A stretch of DNA of 64,000 bases, taken from contig OY282380.1 in assembly GCA_958295885.1 (NCBI GenBank), positions 4,023,070 through 4,087,069 on the forward strand, given 5' to 3'. The position numbers were made by a program, and so were the translations under genes. The DNA is from Arenicellales bacterium. GTDB taxonomy: Bacteria; Pseudomonadota; Gammaproteobacteria; Arenicellales; JAJDZL01. Numbering within the stretch: position 1 is the stretch's first letter; each line of letters opens with the position of its first letter. Below, piece by piece: positions 1 to 9,012 of this stretch. The notes beneath the pieces are model-generated. The model saw only the letters and a list, made by a program, of their open reading frames with translations. It was not told the DNA's origin and did no database searches.

Positions 1-255
1 CTGAACGGGAACCAATTCGACGCTTACGCCCATTGTGGCGCCGACATCCATCGCCATATCAATTTCCATTCCGACTATGGCGCCATCGGGATCTCGAAAT
101 CCCCACGGTTTGTAGTCGGCCTTTACACCGATGACAACCTTCCCTCTGTCCATCACTTTGTTCCAAGTATCGTTCGTGCACTCCGCTATGGCAATTCCCG
201 AAAATCCGACAAATAATGCAACTAGTGCAGTTACGCTAAAGCATTTTTTAAACAT
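1..255 (-). CDS. Amino-acid ABC transporter substrate-binding protein, N-terminal 85 residues (runs off the window)
   Basis: The gene starts at an ATG at 253-255 on the minus strand and continues past base 1, so only 85 codons are visible. An AGGAG ribosome binding site lies about 6 bases upstream. Residues 1-24 form a signal peptide (basic MFKK, a hydrophobic core, cleavage after AIA before ECTND), so the product is periplasmic. The mature start reads like a bacterial family 3 solute-binding protein: a conserved 'GKVVIGVKADYKPWGF' strand, followed by 'GMEIDMAMDVG', the region that lines the amino-acid site in this family. Ligand cannot be read from this fragment. The rest of the transporter would lie to the left of the window. 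The family call is fairly sure, the substrate unknown. Confidence 0.8.
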   Translation of the reverse strand, partial: MFKKCFSVTALVALFVGFSGIAIAECTNDTWNKVMDRGKVVIGVKADYKPWGFRDPDGAIVGMEIDMAMDVGATMGVSVELVPVQ

Positions 256-853
256 AAATCACTCCTGAGATTAACAATTTACTGTGTAGCATTGACAATT
301 CTGCTCATTCAATTTGCTGGTGTCCGTACAGATTCAAGTCACTGGAGAAATTCCTCATACAGGACCAATCTGCATGAATCAAATGCACGAATAGAGAGAT
401 TGACAGCTCGATATTCAATTCTTTGTAAAAGTAAGCTGTTCAGTATATCACTCGAACTATTGGTTAAATGGCGTCCTGATTCCATGAATCTCTCGTGAAA
501 AAATCGAAGATGGATGAAAAATTCTGCATTTGAATCACTAGAGCGTTGATACGAACTGCGTCTGTTAAAAAAATCAACTTTCCAAGTATTTCCTCTTCGA
601 TCAATCTTGGACGATACTGTTCATTCAGCAATCGAGAGAATCTGCAAAAAAGAAAGAACCAACAACGGCAGATTGAGCGTGCCTATTTGCAGTTCCAATT
701 GGGATGCAGGAACTTACAGATCAGCAGCGTGATGACAGCTGATTTGAAAACGAGTCGATCAAGATTTGCCAGAGAATTAGTCTGAATGACACCATTTCTA
801 AAGCTATTTGCTCTTTCTTGGTGTCATTTATACTCTAGCCTAATCAAGCTCGA
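256..853. other. Intergenic region with one inverted repeat
   Basis: No gene is supported here; short open frames lack ribosome binding sites and protein-like composition. A 9-bp inverted repeat, AATGACACC at 785-793 and GGTGTCATT at 820-828, brackets a 26-base loop just beyond the end of tctA. It lacks a T-tract, so it is at best a weak terminator or a binding site. Confidence 0.4.
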
Positions 854-2365
854 TTAGGCATTTTCATCCTTAAATTCAGCGTAATGTGAACCAAACAGTC
901 TACGATGTTTAACGATGTTCATCACGACCGTGAACAGCCCAGCTACGATTAAAACCGCTGCAATCGGACTGGTAAAGAGAGCGAAAAAATTATAGTCGAG
1001 CAACACCATTGCTCGGGAGAAAGTATCTTCCCCAATTTGGCCTAGAATCACTCCGATGACCAACCCTGGTATTGAGTAGTCCTTACGCCTCATGAAAAAG
1101 CCGAGGATCCCAGCAAAGAACATTGCGTAGACGTCAAAAATATTGCCACGAAGCGCAAAGGCGCCAATGGTGGAAAAAATCAGAATTGACGGCGCTAGAA
1201 TCGGAAAAGGTATTCGCAGCAGATTCACAATCATTTTGGCTTCGACTACACCAACCGCCAAAATTGCTAAACTTGCCCAGAACATGGATGCAAACAATAC
1301 CCACACGAGATCGCGCGCTTCGATCATGATCAGAGGTCCGACATCCATATCGTGCAGATTGAATACGCCAATCATCATCGCCGTCAGCGCACCGCCTGGA
1401 AGTCCAAGTGCCAGAAGAGGGATCATTGCAGCACCCGTCGCAGCGTTGTTCGCAGTTTCAGATGCAACAACGCCTTCGGGTTCGCCTTTTCCAAAATTCT
1501 TCGGTCGTTTTGACCAACGTACTGCTTCGTTGTAAGACATGAACGCAGCTAAAGTCGACCCAATCCCTGGCAGGACTCCACAGAAAAATCCGATCAGCGT
1601 CGATCGGGCGACGACAAATTTCATCTTCCAAAATTCCAACAAGGAAGGATATGCAACTGAAATTTTCGGTTGCTGATAGCTCCCGCGTGCGAGCATAAGT
1701 CCTTGAACAAACACCTCAGATACAGCAAAGAATCCAAGGATCAATGGAATAAAGTGGAATCCGCCATGCAAGTAAAGTGTGCCGAAGCTAAATCTGGGAA
1801 TTCCTCCGACTGGGTCACTTCCAACTACTCCAATGATCAGGCCAGCCATCAAAGAAAGCCATCCTTTTGCAATCGAAGACGTACCGATTCCTGCTACGAC
1901 AGCCAATCCAAAGAATACAAACGCAAATATTTCGACTGGCCCGAAATTTCGAATCGCAAAATCGGCGACTGGTTCCGTAAATGCCATCATTGCTATAGCC
2001 GCAAGCGTACCCCCAATTGCCGAACAAGTTACAGCGTAGCCTATGGCTTTACCCGATTTTCCCTGACGCGTCATCGGGTAGCCGTCAAACGCGGTTGGAG
2101 CGTTCTCTGCAGAGCCCGGTATATTGAACAATATGGCCGTTATTGCACCACCGTACACTCCAGAAACATAAATCACTCCGTATAGCATGATTGCATGAGT
2201 AGAGGACATATAAGCAGTAAATGGAAGAATTACTGCACCCAATGTCAGAAGACTCAGTCCGGGAACCGCACCAAAAACCAATCCTCCAATCAGCGCAACA
2301 ACAAAGATTACTATTCCGATTGGGTCACTAAAGAGCTGAAGCGAACCAGCTAAGAAATCTTCCAT
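854..2365 (-). CDS. tctA: Tripartite tricarboxylate transporter, large permease TctA
   Basis: The 503-residue product is the large membrane subunit of a TTT-family secondary transporter, which imports a carboxylate captured by the periplasmic TctC protein. It is hydrophobic throughout, with about ten to twelve membrane segments, and shows the two family hallmarks: an N-terminal 'GAVPGLSLLTLGA' (residues 32-44) and an internal 'GVLPGIGSTLAAF' near residue 265, followed by the conserved 'ETANNAATGAAMIPLLALG' stretch. Length matches the family (about 500). Its ATG shares one base with the TAA of tctB (TAATG), so the two permease subunits are translationally coupled. Substrate cannot be deduced; the neighbouring oxidoreductases suggest a catabolic carboxylic acid. 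Confidence 0.93.
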   Translation of the reverse strand: MEDFLAGSLQLFSDPIGIVIFVVALIGGLVFGAVPGLSLLTLGAVILPFTAYMSSTHAIMLYGVIYVSGVYGGAITAILFNIPGSAENAPTAFDGYPMTRQGKSGKAIGYAVTCSAIGGTLAAIAMMAFTEPVADFAIRNFGPVEIFAFVFFGLAVVAGIGTSSIAKGWLSLMAGLIIGVVGSDPVGGIPRFSFGTLYLHGGFHFIPLILGFFAVSEVFVQGLMLARGSYQQPKISVAYPSLLEFWKMKFVVARSTLIGFFCGVLPGIGSTLAAFMSYNEAVRWSKRPKNFGKGEPEGVVASETANNAATGAAMIPLLALGLPGGALTAMMIGVFNLHDMDVGPLIMIEARDLVWVLFASMFWASLAILAVGVVEAKMIVNLLRIPFPILAPSILIFSTIGAFALRGNIFDVYAMFFAGILGFFMRRKDYSIPGLVIGVILGQIGEDTFSRAMVLLDYNFFALFTSPIAAVLIVAGLFTVVMNIVKHRRLFGSHYAEFKDENA

Positions 2366-2913
2366 TAGATTATCAAGCCCAAAATCGTTCCATTGATTGC
2401 GTTAAAAACGCCAGCGCCAGGTGGCAGGTAAGTGAAGATCAGTTTTACAAATACGAGAACAATCGCTGCATAAATTGAAACAGTCATAATTGCCAGCGTC
2501 GACCAGCGTCGAACTCCCATCAACCACATATACCCACAAAGAAAAAATGGAGTTACGAGGAGAAAGCCCATTTTATGGATTAAGTATGTGTAGAAAATTG
2601 GCAGTATGAAAAGCAGAGCTATGCGAATTTGCATTGATCTTTCAAGGACATCATCTTGATTTGTGGTCGTTTGATCCATCCTTGAAGAAGACCCTCGATA
2701 ATGACGAACTATTGGATACAGCATACCGACGGCGGCTATAAACATGATTGCCAATACGATCCTTGGCCAAAATGCAGGACCTAGGTCATACACCGGAAGC
2801 GGGTCATCGAACTGAAACGTATAGATGAACGCGAAAATGACGAACAACAGCCAACCTGCACCTTCGATCAAAGACATTTTCGAAGATTGGTTTGAGTTTT
2901 TAGACTCGGTCAT
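2365..2913 (-). CDS. tctB: Tripartite tricarboxylate transporter, small permease TctB
   Basis: The 182-residue product is the small four-helix subunit of the TTT transporter. A polar N-terminus is followed by a first helix, then a 'DPLPVYDLGPAFWPRI' segment typical of TctB (the conserved G-x-x-x-W/F-P element), a hydrophilic loop at about residues 65-90 and three more helices. It sits between tctC and tctA on the same strand and overlaps tctA by one base. Sequence conservation in TctB is low, so the assignment rests on the motif, size, topology and position together. Confidence 0.88.
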   Translation of the reverse strand: MTESKNSNQSSKMSLIEGAGWLLFVIFAFIYTFQFDDPLPVYDLGPAFWPRIVLAIMFIAAVGMLYPIVRHYRGSSSRMDQTTTNQDDVLERSMQIRIALLFILPIFYTYLIHKMGFLLVTPFFLCGYMWLMGVRRWSTLAIMTVSIYAAIVLVFVKLIFTYLPPGAGVFNAINGTILGLII

Positions 2914-2946
2914 GAGATGATGATTTTATGAATCAGCAAAAATTAA

Positions 2947-2981
2947 CCGCAGGTAGTTCGGTAAATTCGTACTACCTGCGG
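2947..2981 (-). terminator. Hairpin between tctC and tctB, probable attenuating terminator
   Basis: CCGCAGGTAGT (2947-2957) and ACTACCTGCGG (2971-2981) form a perfect 11-bp stem with a 13-base loop. Read on the minus strand, the stem is followed by TTAATTTTT, a short U-tract. It lies in the 88-base gap between the end of tctC and the start of tctB. A partial terminator here would give more binding protein than permease, as is common in such operons, and would also protect the tctC message. Confidence 0.7.
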
Positions 2982-3001
2982 AAATTATTATAGTTCTAAG
3001 T

Positions 3002-4030
3002 TTACAGTCCTTCGCGTACTGGCAGACCTAGTTCCCGGAAAGCGTCAATGTAGACACCGACGGAATCTTCTAAAATTTTTGTCGTATCTTCTCGACTTCG
3101 AAATGAATCAACGATGTCAAGGCTCTTACGTTTTACGAATTCCTGATGATCTTCCGAACGATAAGCTTCGGCAAATACTTCTGCCAGATATTCGACGATT
3201 TCAGGTGGAGTGCCTTTTCTTAGGAACATTCCTCGGAATCTCAAAAGAGGTTCCCAATCCAAGCCGTAGTCTGAACCCAATGCTTTTGTGTCTGGATAAA
3301 GTTCGAATCGAGTTGGCCAAAGGGCAAGAATCGGCTTCAAATTACCACCTTCAACGTACTTTGAAACGTCACCAGGCTGTTCCATCAATACATCCAGCTG
3401 ACCACCGATAACCGCACCAAAACGTTCTGCAGATTTACCCGTGAGAACTTGTCGAGATTTAAATCCAAAATGGTTCTCAACTACCCCCATGCTCACTAAT
3501 TCCATTGGAATGTTGATGTTGGAAACCGTTAATTTTCCTTCTTCCTGCTTCGCATATTCCACAAGTTTGTCGAAATCTGGAACACCATCAGTCTGAAATC
3601 GTTCGTCGTCCGCGTTGATGAACAACATGGTCGGTGCAACATTCATGATGACGAGCGCCTCAAGATCCGTGACCGGATTTAAGTCAATTCGTCCTTCCAC
3701 ATAGCGCGATGGCAAGGTATCAATATGTTGCAACAGAGTATAGCCATCAGCTGGCGCTTGCAGGAATTCAGGTAAGCAATTCAATCCACCGCCACCGGTA
3801 ATGTTGATTTTATTGATTTTTGCATTCATGATTTTGGCTGCAGGACCTACAATGGCATCAACGGCCTGATCAGAACCTCCCCCCTTTCCATAGCAGCATA
3901 TCACCGTGATTGGCCGCGCCGGGTAACCCTCGGGTGCAGCCGCGAAACTGGAATTGAACGAAAAAAGTCCGAATACAGTGAGTACCGAAGCAAATACCGT
4001 GATTGTTGAACTTAGAAAGAATTTTTTCAT
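3002..4030 (-). CDS. tctC: Tripartite tricarboxylate transporter, periplasmic binding protein TctC
   Basis: The 342-residue product is a TctC/Bug-family solute-binding protein. Residues 1-31 are a signal peptide (MKKFFLSS, a hydrophobic core, cleavage near SFAAA). The mature chain opens with 'YPARPITVICCYGKGGGSD', the family's first strand and ligand loop, where P-x-K/R-P-I and G-G-x-x-D are diagnostic. Later 'DGYTLLQ' and the aspartate-rich C-lobe are also typical. The gene is first of the three TTT genes, 187 bases downstream of an SDR gene on the same strand, so it may be read with the oxidoreductase genes upstream. The unusual tandem cysteines (ICCYGKGGG) in the ligand loop stand out. The ligand is unknown. 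Confidence 0.92.
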   Translation of the reverse strand: MKKFFLSSTITVFASVLTVFGLFSFNSSFAAAPEGYPARPITVICCYGKGGGSDQAVDAIVGPAAKIMNAKINKINITGGGGLNCLPEFLQAPADGYTLLQHIDTLPSRYVEGRIDLNPVTDLEALVIMNVAPTMLFINADDERFQTDGVPDFDKLVEYAKQEEGKLTVSNINIPMELVSMGVVENHFGFKSRQVLTGKSAERFGAVIGGQLDVLMEQPGDVSKYVEGGNLKPILALWPTRFELYPDTKALGSDYGLDWEPLLRFRGMFLRKGTPPEIVEYLAEVFAEAYRSEDHQEFVKRKSLDIVDSFRSREDTTKILEDSVGVYIDAFRELGLPVREGL

Positions 4031-4217
4031 TTGACTTAGAGCTCCAAATTTTAGATTTCACAATTCTATCGACTGTTTCCCACCAAAATACCGCATTGCT
4101 CTGATTATGATTCCGCAACTGAATATCTGGTAGAGCTAAAACTATACTACTTTGCCCAAGTAATGTGTATGATTTCTAATCGATTTCGTCCTCTCTCATC
4201 TTAATTTTCCCGCCAAA

Positions 4218-5000
4218 TTACTCGATTTGCGCCAGCGATACTGTGTTTCCGTCAACCTGCAATGCTTGTCCACTGATTTTTGAGCCTCGATCGGAACAAA
4301 TGAACAAAGCCATTTGAGCGATGTCTTTTGCTTCCACAAAACATTTCAGTGATGTTTGGCTGACAAACTGTTCTCGTATCGTTTCCAGGTCCAAATTGCG
4401 AGTTTCAGCTTCGGCTGAAATCACTCGGTCCATCCGCGGGCCGGAAACCGCACCTGGACAAATTGCGTTCACGCGAATGCCGTAGTCACCGACTTCCATC
4501 GCAAGTGATTTTGTCAGGCCAACTATGCCCCACTTCGCAGACGCGTAAGGCGTTCGCAGAGGATATCCGAAAATTCCTGCGGATGACGATAGATTGACGA
4601 TCGATCCTTTACGCTGTTTCTTCATGAGCGGCAGAACGCGCTGAGAACACAAAAACGTACTGATGAGATTCACCCGTAGAGTTTCTTCCCAGTCGGCAAG
4701 CTTCAGCTCCTCCAAAGGTCCATTCGGACCTGCTATGCCCGCGTTGTTGACTAAAATGTCGATTGCGCCGTCCGTTTCTTCAAACACCGCATCAAACAAC
4801 AGGTCAACGTCTGATTCTAATCCCGCATCGGCAACTATCCCGTCAATGGAAAGATTCGACTGATTCAGCGCCTGAATCAATTCTTCATTGATATCGCAAA
4901 CCCAAACTCTTGCACCAGCCATCGAAAACGTTTCTGCGATAGCCATGCCGATTCCCGAACCACCCCCGGTTACAACAGCAGTTTGTCCCAAAAGCTCCAT
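4218..5000 (-). CDS. Short-chain dehydrogenase/reductase
   Basis: The 260-residue product is a classical SDR. It has the NAD(P)-binding TGGGSGIG at residues 11-18, an acidic D36 at the end of the second strand (favouring NAD), NNAG at 85-88, a catalytic serine in 'NLSSSAG' (138-140), Y152 and K156 in YASAK, and the C-terminal 'GQALQVDGN' typical of the family. The cofactor and fold are clear, the substrate is not. It lies 32 bases downstream of the ferredoxin-reductase fusion and upstream of tctC, all on the minus strand, which suggests a shared role in oxidising an alcohol or hydroxyacid produced or imported by this cluster. Confidence 0.9.
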   Translation of the reverse strand: MELLGQTAVVTGGGSGIGMAIAETFSMAGARVWVCDINEELIQALNQSNLSIDGIVADAGLESDVDLLFDAVFEETDGAIDILVNNAGIAGPNGPLEELKLADWEETLRVNLISTFLCSQRVLPLMKKQRKGSIVNLSSSAGIFGYPLRTPYASAKWGIVGLTKSLAMEVGDYGIRVNAICPGAVSGPRMDRVISAEAETRNLDLETIREQFVSQTSLKCFVEAKDIAQMALFICSDRGSKISGQALQVDGNTVSLAQIE

Positions 5001-5032
5001 TTTTACTCCATATCAGCTCGATTTGCGATTGC

Positions 5033-6325
5033 TTAGATGTCTAAAACCAGCTGGTCAGCTCCCGCAGCGGCACGTGAAACGCAGATCATCATCAATTTTT
5101 CATGCGTCTTTTCACGATTGCTCAAAACCATGTCTCGATGTTCGACATCCCCGTATAAAACGCGGGTGCGGCAGACGCCGCACAATCCCCCTTCGCATGA
5201 ATGTTCGCTGACGATGTCCGCTCTTTTCAGTGCGTCTAAAATACTCTCATTCGCATCGACCCTCAATACAGTTTTACGGCGTGCCAGCACTACATAAAAG
5301 GCTTCATTCCGTTTGGATTTCGGCACTCTTCGATTGAACCATTCCATGTGTATGTTCTTCTTTGGCCAAGCTCCAGCCGCATTGATCACATCATCCATGA
5401 ATTGAAGAGGACCGCATACATACAGATGTTCGCCCTGCGGACTGTTTGAAAGTATCTTTTCAGCAATGAGACGATGATCAGAATGTCCATCGTCATAGTG
5501 GCAGCTGAGTTGTTCACCACATGCATCATTAAGTTCTTCGACAAATGCACCGTCTGACTCAGACTTATCGAAGTAGTGAACTCGAAATTCTGCATTAAGT
5601 TCTCGCAAACGATGACACATGCTCAGTATTGGTGTGACTCCGATGCCTCTGGCAATCAGCAGGTGAGAAGCAGCCGATTCAGCAAGTTCGAAGCTGTTTA
5701 TGGGATGTCCAGCTTCAATTGTTTGACCTGTTTTTAAATTATCGTGCAACCACTTTGAACCGCCCCGGCCTTCACAATCAAGAGAAATTCCGATCACGTA
5801 TCGATGTCTTTCCCGAGGATGATTGATCAATGAATACGAACGCCGAAAACCGTAGTCTTCAATGATAAGATCAATGTGGGCCCCCGCTGAAAATTCAGGA
5901 AGAGGATGATTGGCGGCATTGACGAATTCAACTCGAAGGGTGCCTGATATCGAGGACTCGACCGAGCTTACCCTGAGTTTCAAACGAGAATATGCTGGTG
6001 GTTCCGGAAAAGCCTGACCGTCTTCCAGCATCAGCCTGTGGACATATTCATCACCAATAATATGTTGATCTAAAATTTCGTCGACATCCTCGAAGGTTTC
6101 ATAGTGATACCAAACTCCCTCCGGATAGACCACCATTGTGGGACCGAATTCGCAGCGCTCCAAGCAGCCCGCATTATTGATTCGAATGTCCGTCAGACCT
6201 AGGCCTTTTGCGCGTTTCTTCATGTAGGTTCGCAGTCTGACCGAACCGCGCGCATAACAGCAGCTTCTAGGATGATCGGGAGTTCGTTCGTTTACGCAGC
6301 AGAATATATGTTTTCGATAATGCAT
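5033..6325 (-). CDS. Fused [2Fe-2S] thioredoxin-like ferredoxin and phthalate-dioxygenase-reductase-type electron transfer protein
   Basis: This 430-residue protein joins two electron-transfer modules. Residues 1-100 form a thioredoxin-fold [2Fe-2S] ferredoxin: 'HIFCCVNER' (C9/C10), C22/C23, 'NAGCLERCEFGP' (C54, C58) and 'VVYPEGVWY'. Residues 112-320 form a flavin/NAD reductase with RSYS at 162-165 (flavin binding), GIGVTP at 227-232 and CGP at 304-306 (nucleotide binding). Residues 345-430 form a plant-type [2Fe-2S] domain with C377-x4-C382-x2-C385-x29-C415. The last two modules match the VanB/phthalate dioxygenase reductase class, which supplies electrons to Rieske oxygenases; no such oxygenase is present in the window. 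The gene is 12 bases downstream of an Old Yellow Enzyme. No internal start supports the fusion being two genes. Confidence 0.88.
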   Translation of the reverse strand: MHYRKHIFCCVNERTPDHPRSCCYARGSVRLRTYMKKRAKGLGLTDIRINNAGCLERCEFGPTMVVYPEGVWYHYETFEDVDEILDQHIIGDEYVHRLMLEDGQAFPEPPAYSRLKLRVSSVESSISGTLRVEFVNAANHPLPEFSAGAHIDLIIEDYGFRRSYSLINHPRERHRYVIGISLDCEGRGGSKWLHDNLKTGQTIEAGHPINSFELAESAASHLLIARGIGVTPILSMCHRLRELNAEFRVHYFDKSESDGAFVEELNDACGEQLSCHYDDGHSDHRLIAEKILSNSPQGEHLYVCGPLQFMDDVINAAGAWPKKNIHMEWFNRRVPKSKRNEAFYVVLARRKTVLRVDANESILDALKRADIVSEHSCEGGLCGVCRTRVLYGDVEHRDMVLSNREKTHEKLMMICVSRAAAGADQLVLDI

Positions 6326-6337
6326 CGCAATATTTTG

Positions 6338-7423
6338 TTAATGTACACTTGGTTTACATCTAAGGTATTGATTTGGATAGGCAATATATGCGCCTAGTTC
6401 TCTAGCGGCATGCCAGGGCCAACGTGGATTGTAAAGCATTCCCCGCGCCATCGCCACCACATCTGCTTCACCATTCAGGATGATTTTCTCAGCTTGACTG
6501 GGTTCAGTGATCAATCCGACAGCAATGGTCGGAATTTCGGCTTTTTCTCGAACTGCCTTCGATAAATGAACCTGGTAACCTGGCCCGACCTTTATGTCCT
6601 GATGGCCGATGATTCCACCGCTGGACACGTCAATCCAATCACAGCCTAAGTCTTTCAGCATTCTAGCAAATTCGACCGTATCGTCCAGCGTCCATCCACC
6701 GTCCATCCAGTCGGTTGCAGAAACCCGAACACCGATGGGTTTGTGGTCTGGCCAGACTTCTCGTACAGCCTCATACACCTGAAGTGGGAAACGCATTCGA
6801 TTTTCAAGACGACCTCCATATTGGTCGTCCCGCGCATTGGATACCGGTGACAAAAACTGATGAAGAAGGTAACCATGTGCAGCATGAAGTTCGATTGCAT
6901 CAAAGCCGATCTTATTCGCTCGTACTGCCGCCTTTGCAAAGGCTTTGATCAGCTGTTTGATATCCTTGACGCTTAGAACGTCGGGAACCTGACCGGAATC
7001 TCCAGCGATCGGCGAAGGAGCTGCCGGCTGCCAGCCACCCGATTCGGGACCGATGAATCTTCGCCCCAGCCACGGCGGCTGAGTGGACGCTTTTCGCCCT
7101 GCATGTGCGAGCTGGATTCCAATGGGGGTCCTCGCGTAACTCCTGCAGGAATCAACGGTTTTCTTTAGTGCGCGTTCATTTTCATCGTTGTACAATCCTA
7201 CGCAATATGGACTGATTCTTCCGCGCGCTTCCACATTTGTCATTTCCACCATAATCAATCCAGCACCGCTGACTACAAACTGACCCAAATGCATCAGATG
7301 CCAATCCGAAACACAGCCGTTCTTTGCCGAATACTGACACATCGGTGAAACCATGATTCGGTTGTCTAATTTCAGATCTCTGAATGAAATCTGTGTGAAT
7401 AATGCTGACTGATTTGAACGCAA
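6338..7423 (-). CDS. NADH:flavin oxidoreductase, Old Yellow Enzyme family (YqjM-like)
   Basis: From the chosen start the product is 361 residues, close to YqjM-type enoate reductases. It has 'DNRIMVSPMCQYSA' (20-33) with C29 at the position of the redox-tuning cysteine of YqjM, 'QLAHAGRKAS' and, further on, 'ELHAAHGYLLHQFLSP', 'YGGRLENRMRF' and 'DWIDVSSGG', which form the FMN and substrate site. These enzymes reduce activated C=C bonds with NAD(P)H. The frame stays open upstream to 7633, but that stretch is not OYE-like and overlaps the phosphatase gene on the other strand; a TTG at 7421-7423 puts the start where homologues begin, although no strong ribosome binding site precedes it. It appears to be first in a minus-strand operon with the ferredoxin reductase and SDR. 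Confidence 0.85.
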   Translation of the reverse strand: MRSNQSALFTQISFRDLKLDNRIMVSPMCQYSAKNGCVSDWHLMHLGQFVVSGAGLIMVEMTNVEARGRISPYCVGLYNDENERALKKTVDSCRSYARTPIGIQLAHAGRKASTQPPWLGRRFIGPESGGWQPAAPSPIAGDSGQVPDVLSVKDIKQLIKAFAKAAVRANKIGFDAIELHAAHGYLLHQFLSPVSNARDDQYGGRLENRMRFPLQVYEAVREVWPDHKPIGVRVSATDWMDGGWTLDDTVEFARMLKDLGCDWIDVSSGGIIGHQDIKVGPGYQVHLSKAVREKAEIPTIAVGLITEPSQAEKIILNGEADVVAMARGMLYNPRWPWHAARELGAYIAYPNQYLRCKPSVH

Positions 7424-7500
7424 TTGACCGAGAACTATGGAAAATAGTTTTGACGACGATAGATGAAAAATGATTTTACTTGGTAAAGACAATTGATTTG

Positions 7501-8298
7501 ATGACAAAACCCGACCAGAAAACAATATTGGAATTATTGGATTTCGCTGCCACGCTGGCAGATGGCGCCCGCGAAATCGCTCTGAACTACCACCGTCTGC
7601 CCAAAAAGCAATGGACCAAGTCGGACGACACATTTGTGACCGAAGTTGATCTGGAAATTGAAACGTTCCTGCACGCTCAGATTAGTGACCGATACCCTCA
7701 TCATGGATTTTTTGGTGAAGAATTTGGAGACCGGAGCGAAGAAAGACGTTACACATGGTGCATCGACCCAATTGACGGCACTGAGCCGTTCGTTTTTGGA
7801 TTGCCGACGTTCGGCGTACTGATCGCCTTGACTCTCGATTCGCATCCCATTGTTGGCATAATTGAATCCCCAGCCATGAAAGAACGCTGGCGTGGTGCGA
7901 CAGGATTTGAAACTACGTGGCAGAACAAGCCCTGCTTTACGAATGGGTATGCTCGATTGGAGGATGCCGTCGTTCTTGCAACGTCAATCGATATGTTCAG
8001 CAAAGACGAAAAATTAATTTTTGATGCAGTCACCTCTCATTCGAAACGCCGCCGATTTGGCGCAGACTGTTACGCGTACGGTCTATTGTCCTGCGGCAGC
8101 ATTGATGTGGTCATGGAATCCGACATGAAGCCATACGATATGATGGCGTTAGTGCCTGTGGTAAAAGGTGCGAACGGGATGATTTCGGATTGGGAGGGAA
8201 ATTCACTGACGCTCAATTCCGGCCGTCAGGTGCTGGCGAGCGCCAATCCAGAATTGCACCAGGAATGCCTGGATGCAATTGCTCGCTGCTCCGTCTAG
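7501..8298 (+). CDS. Inositol-monophosphatase-family phosphatase, histidinol-phosphatase-like
   Basis: The 265-residue product belongs to the metal-dependent IMPase/FBPase superfamily. Visible motifs are 'GEEFG' with the metal-binding E73-E74, 'WCIDPIDGTEPFVFGLPTF' with D89 and D92, and a late 'YDMMALVPVVKGANG' carrying the third aspartate. The form 'DPIDGTxxFxxGxPxFGxLIAL' is closest to the HisN-type histidinol phosphatases, but other phosphomonoesters cannot be excluded and no other histidine gene is nearby. The ATG at 7501 is preferred; a TTG at 7480 would add seven residues. The gene is divergent from the Old Yellow Enzyme gene with under 80 bases between them. Confidence 0.85.
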   Translation: MTKPDQKTILELLDFAATLADGAREIALNYHRLPKKQWTKSDDTFVTEVDLEIETFLHAQISDRYPHHGFFGEEFGDRSEERRYTWCIDPIDGTEPFVFGLPTFGVLIALTLDSHPIVGIIESPAMKERWRGATGFETTWQNKPCFTNGYARLEDAVVLATSIDMFSKDEKLIFDAVTSHSKRRRFGADCYAYGLLSCGSIDVVMESDMKPYDMMALVPVVKGANGMISDWEGNSLTLNSGRQVLASANPELHQECLDAIARCSV

Positions 8299-8313
8299 TT
8301 TTTGTATTTCAGC

Positions 8314-8994
8314 TCAGAGATCGCCCGGCACGCCAAAAGATGGTGCGGCATCTGGCTGAACTGCTCGCAAAACGTAGTCATCACACTCGAGCTTATAGGC
8401 ATCCCACAACCTGGACAGCTCACCGACAGGATCAGAATCATGCCAGTCGACTCGGAGGTTGACTTCCGGCCATTCGCATTTGGTCGCAACCAATAGCGCG
8501 CCTGAGTGGACAGTCCCCATTTCACCACCCGCATCCAAACCTGCATTCAAAGCATACAACAGCGTCTCAGCTAGATGACTATCTGGCTGACGATTCAAAA
8601 AAGAATCAACCATCGCCGACGGTATGGATTCATTTGCGAGAAGATTTCCGGCAGCAACGCATCCTGATCCACTGGCGACCGCATAACACCCCAATATATG
8701 TTCTCCGGTGTAGTGAGCCGCATTACCTCGAACGTCCACTACGGTCAGCTGTCGATAATTGATATAGCTGGCAGAGCTTACGATTTGATCGAGAGATTGT
8801 TGGGCATCTAGTCCTGACCCCATACAATCAAGAATTTTGGGCCCTAGTGTAGGGTCCGTAATGTTTTGGGTTGCAACGGCGCCGACGCCTGCCCGAACCC
8901 AAGGACAGCGACTGCCAACTGCAATACTGGATGTGGTAATTGCGATTCCAACCGCACCACTGGCTGGGTCGTAAGCTGTAATTGAAAAGGTCAT
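8314..8994 (-). CDS. DUF1028 family protein (Ntn-hydrolase fold)
   Basis: The 226-residue protein is a full-length DUF1028 member. Key family sequences are 'MTFSITAYDP' at the N-terminus, 'AVGSRCPWVRAGVGAVATQ' near residue 25, 'YRQLTVVDVRG' and 'GEHILGCYAVASGSGC'. The family has the Ntn-hydrolase fold and is often encoded beside amidases or amino-acid metabolism genes; no activity is established that I can assign here. It is 18 bases downstream of the PhyH gene on the same strand, so the two are probably cotranscribed. Function remains unknown. Confidence 0.85.
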   Translation of the reverse strand: MTFSITAYDPASGAVGIAITTSSIAVGSRCPWVRAGVGAVATQNITDPTLGPKILDCMGSGLDAQQSLDQIVSSASYINYRQLTVVDVRGNAAHYTGEHILGCYAVASGSGCVAAGNLLANESIPSAMVDSFLNRQPDSHLAETLLYALNAGLDAGGEMGTVHSGALLVATKCEWPEVNLRVDWHDSDPVGELSRLWDAYKLECDDYVLRAVQPDAAPSFGVPGDL

Positions 8995-9012
8995 AATTCC
9001 TAAACTGCTGGA

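Noticed and set aside
7424..7633. Upstream extension of the Old Yellow Enzyme gene to 7633
   Set aside because: The added 70 residues are not OYE-like and would overlap the start of the phosphatase gene on the other strand.
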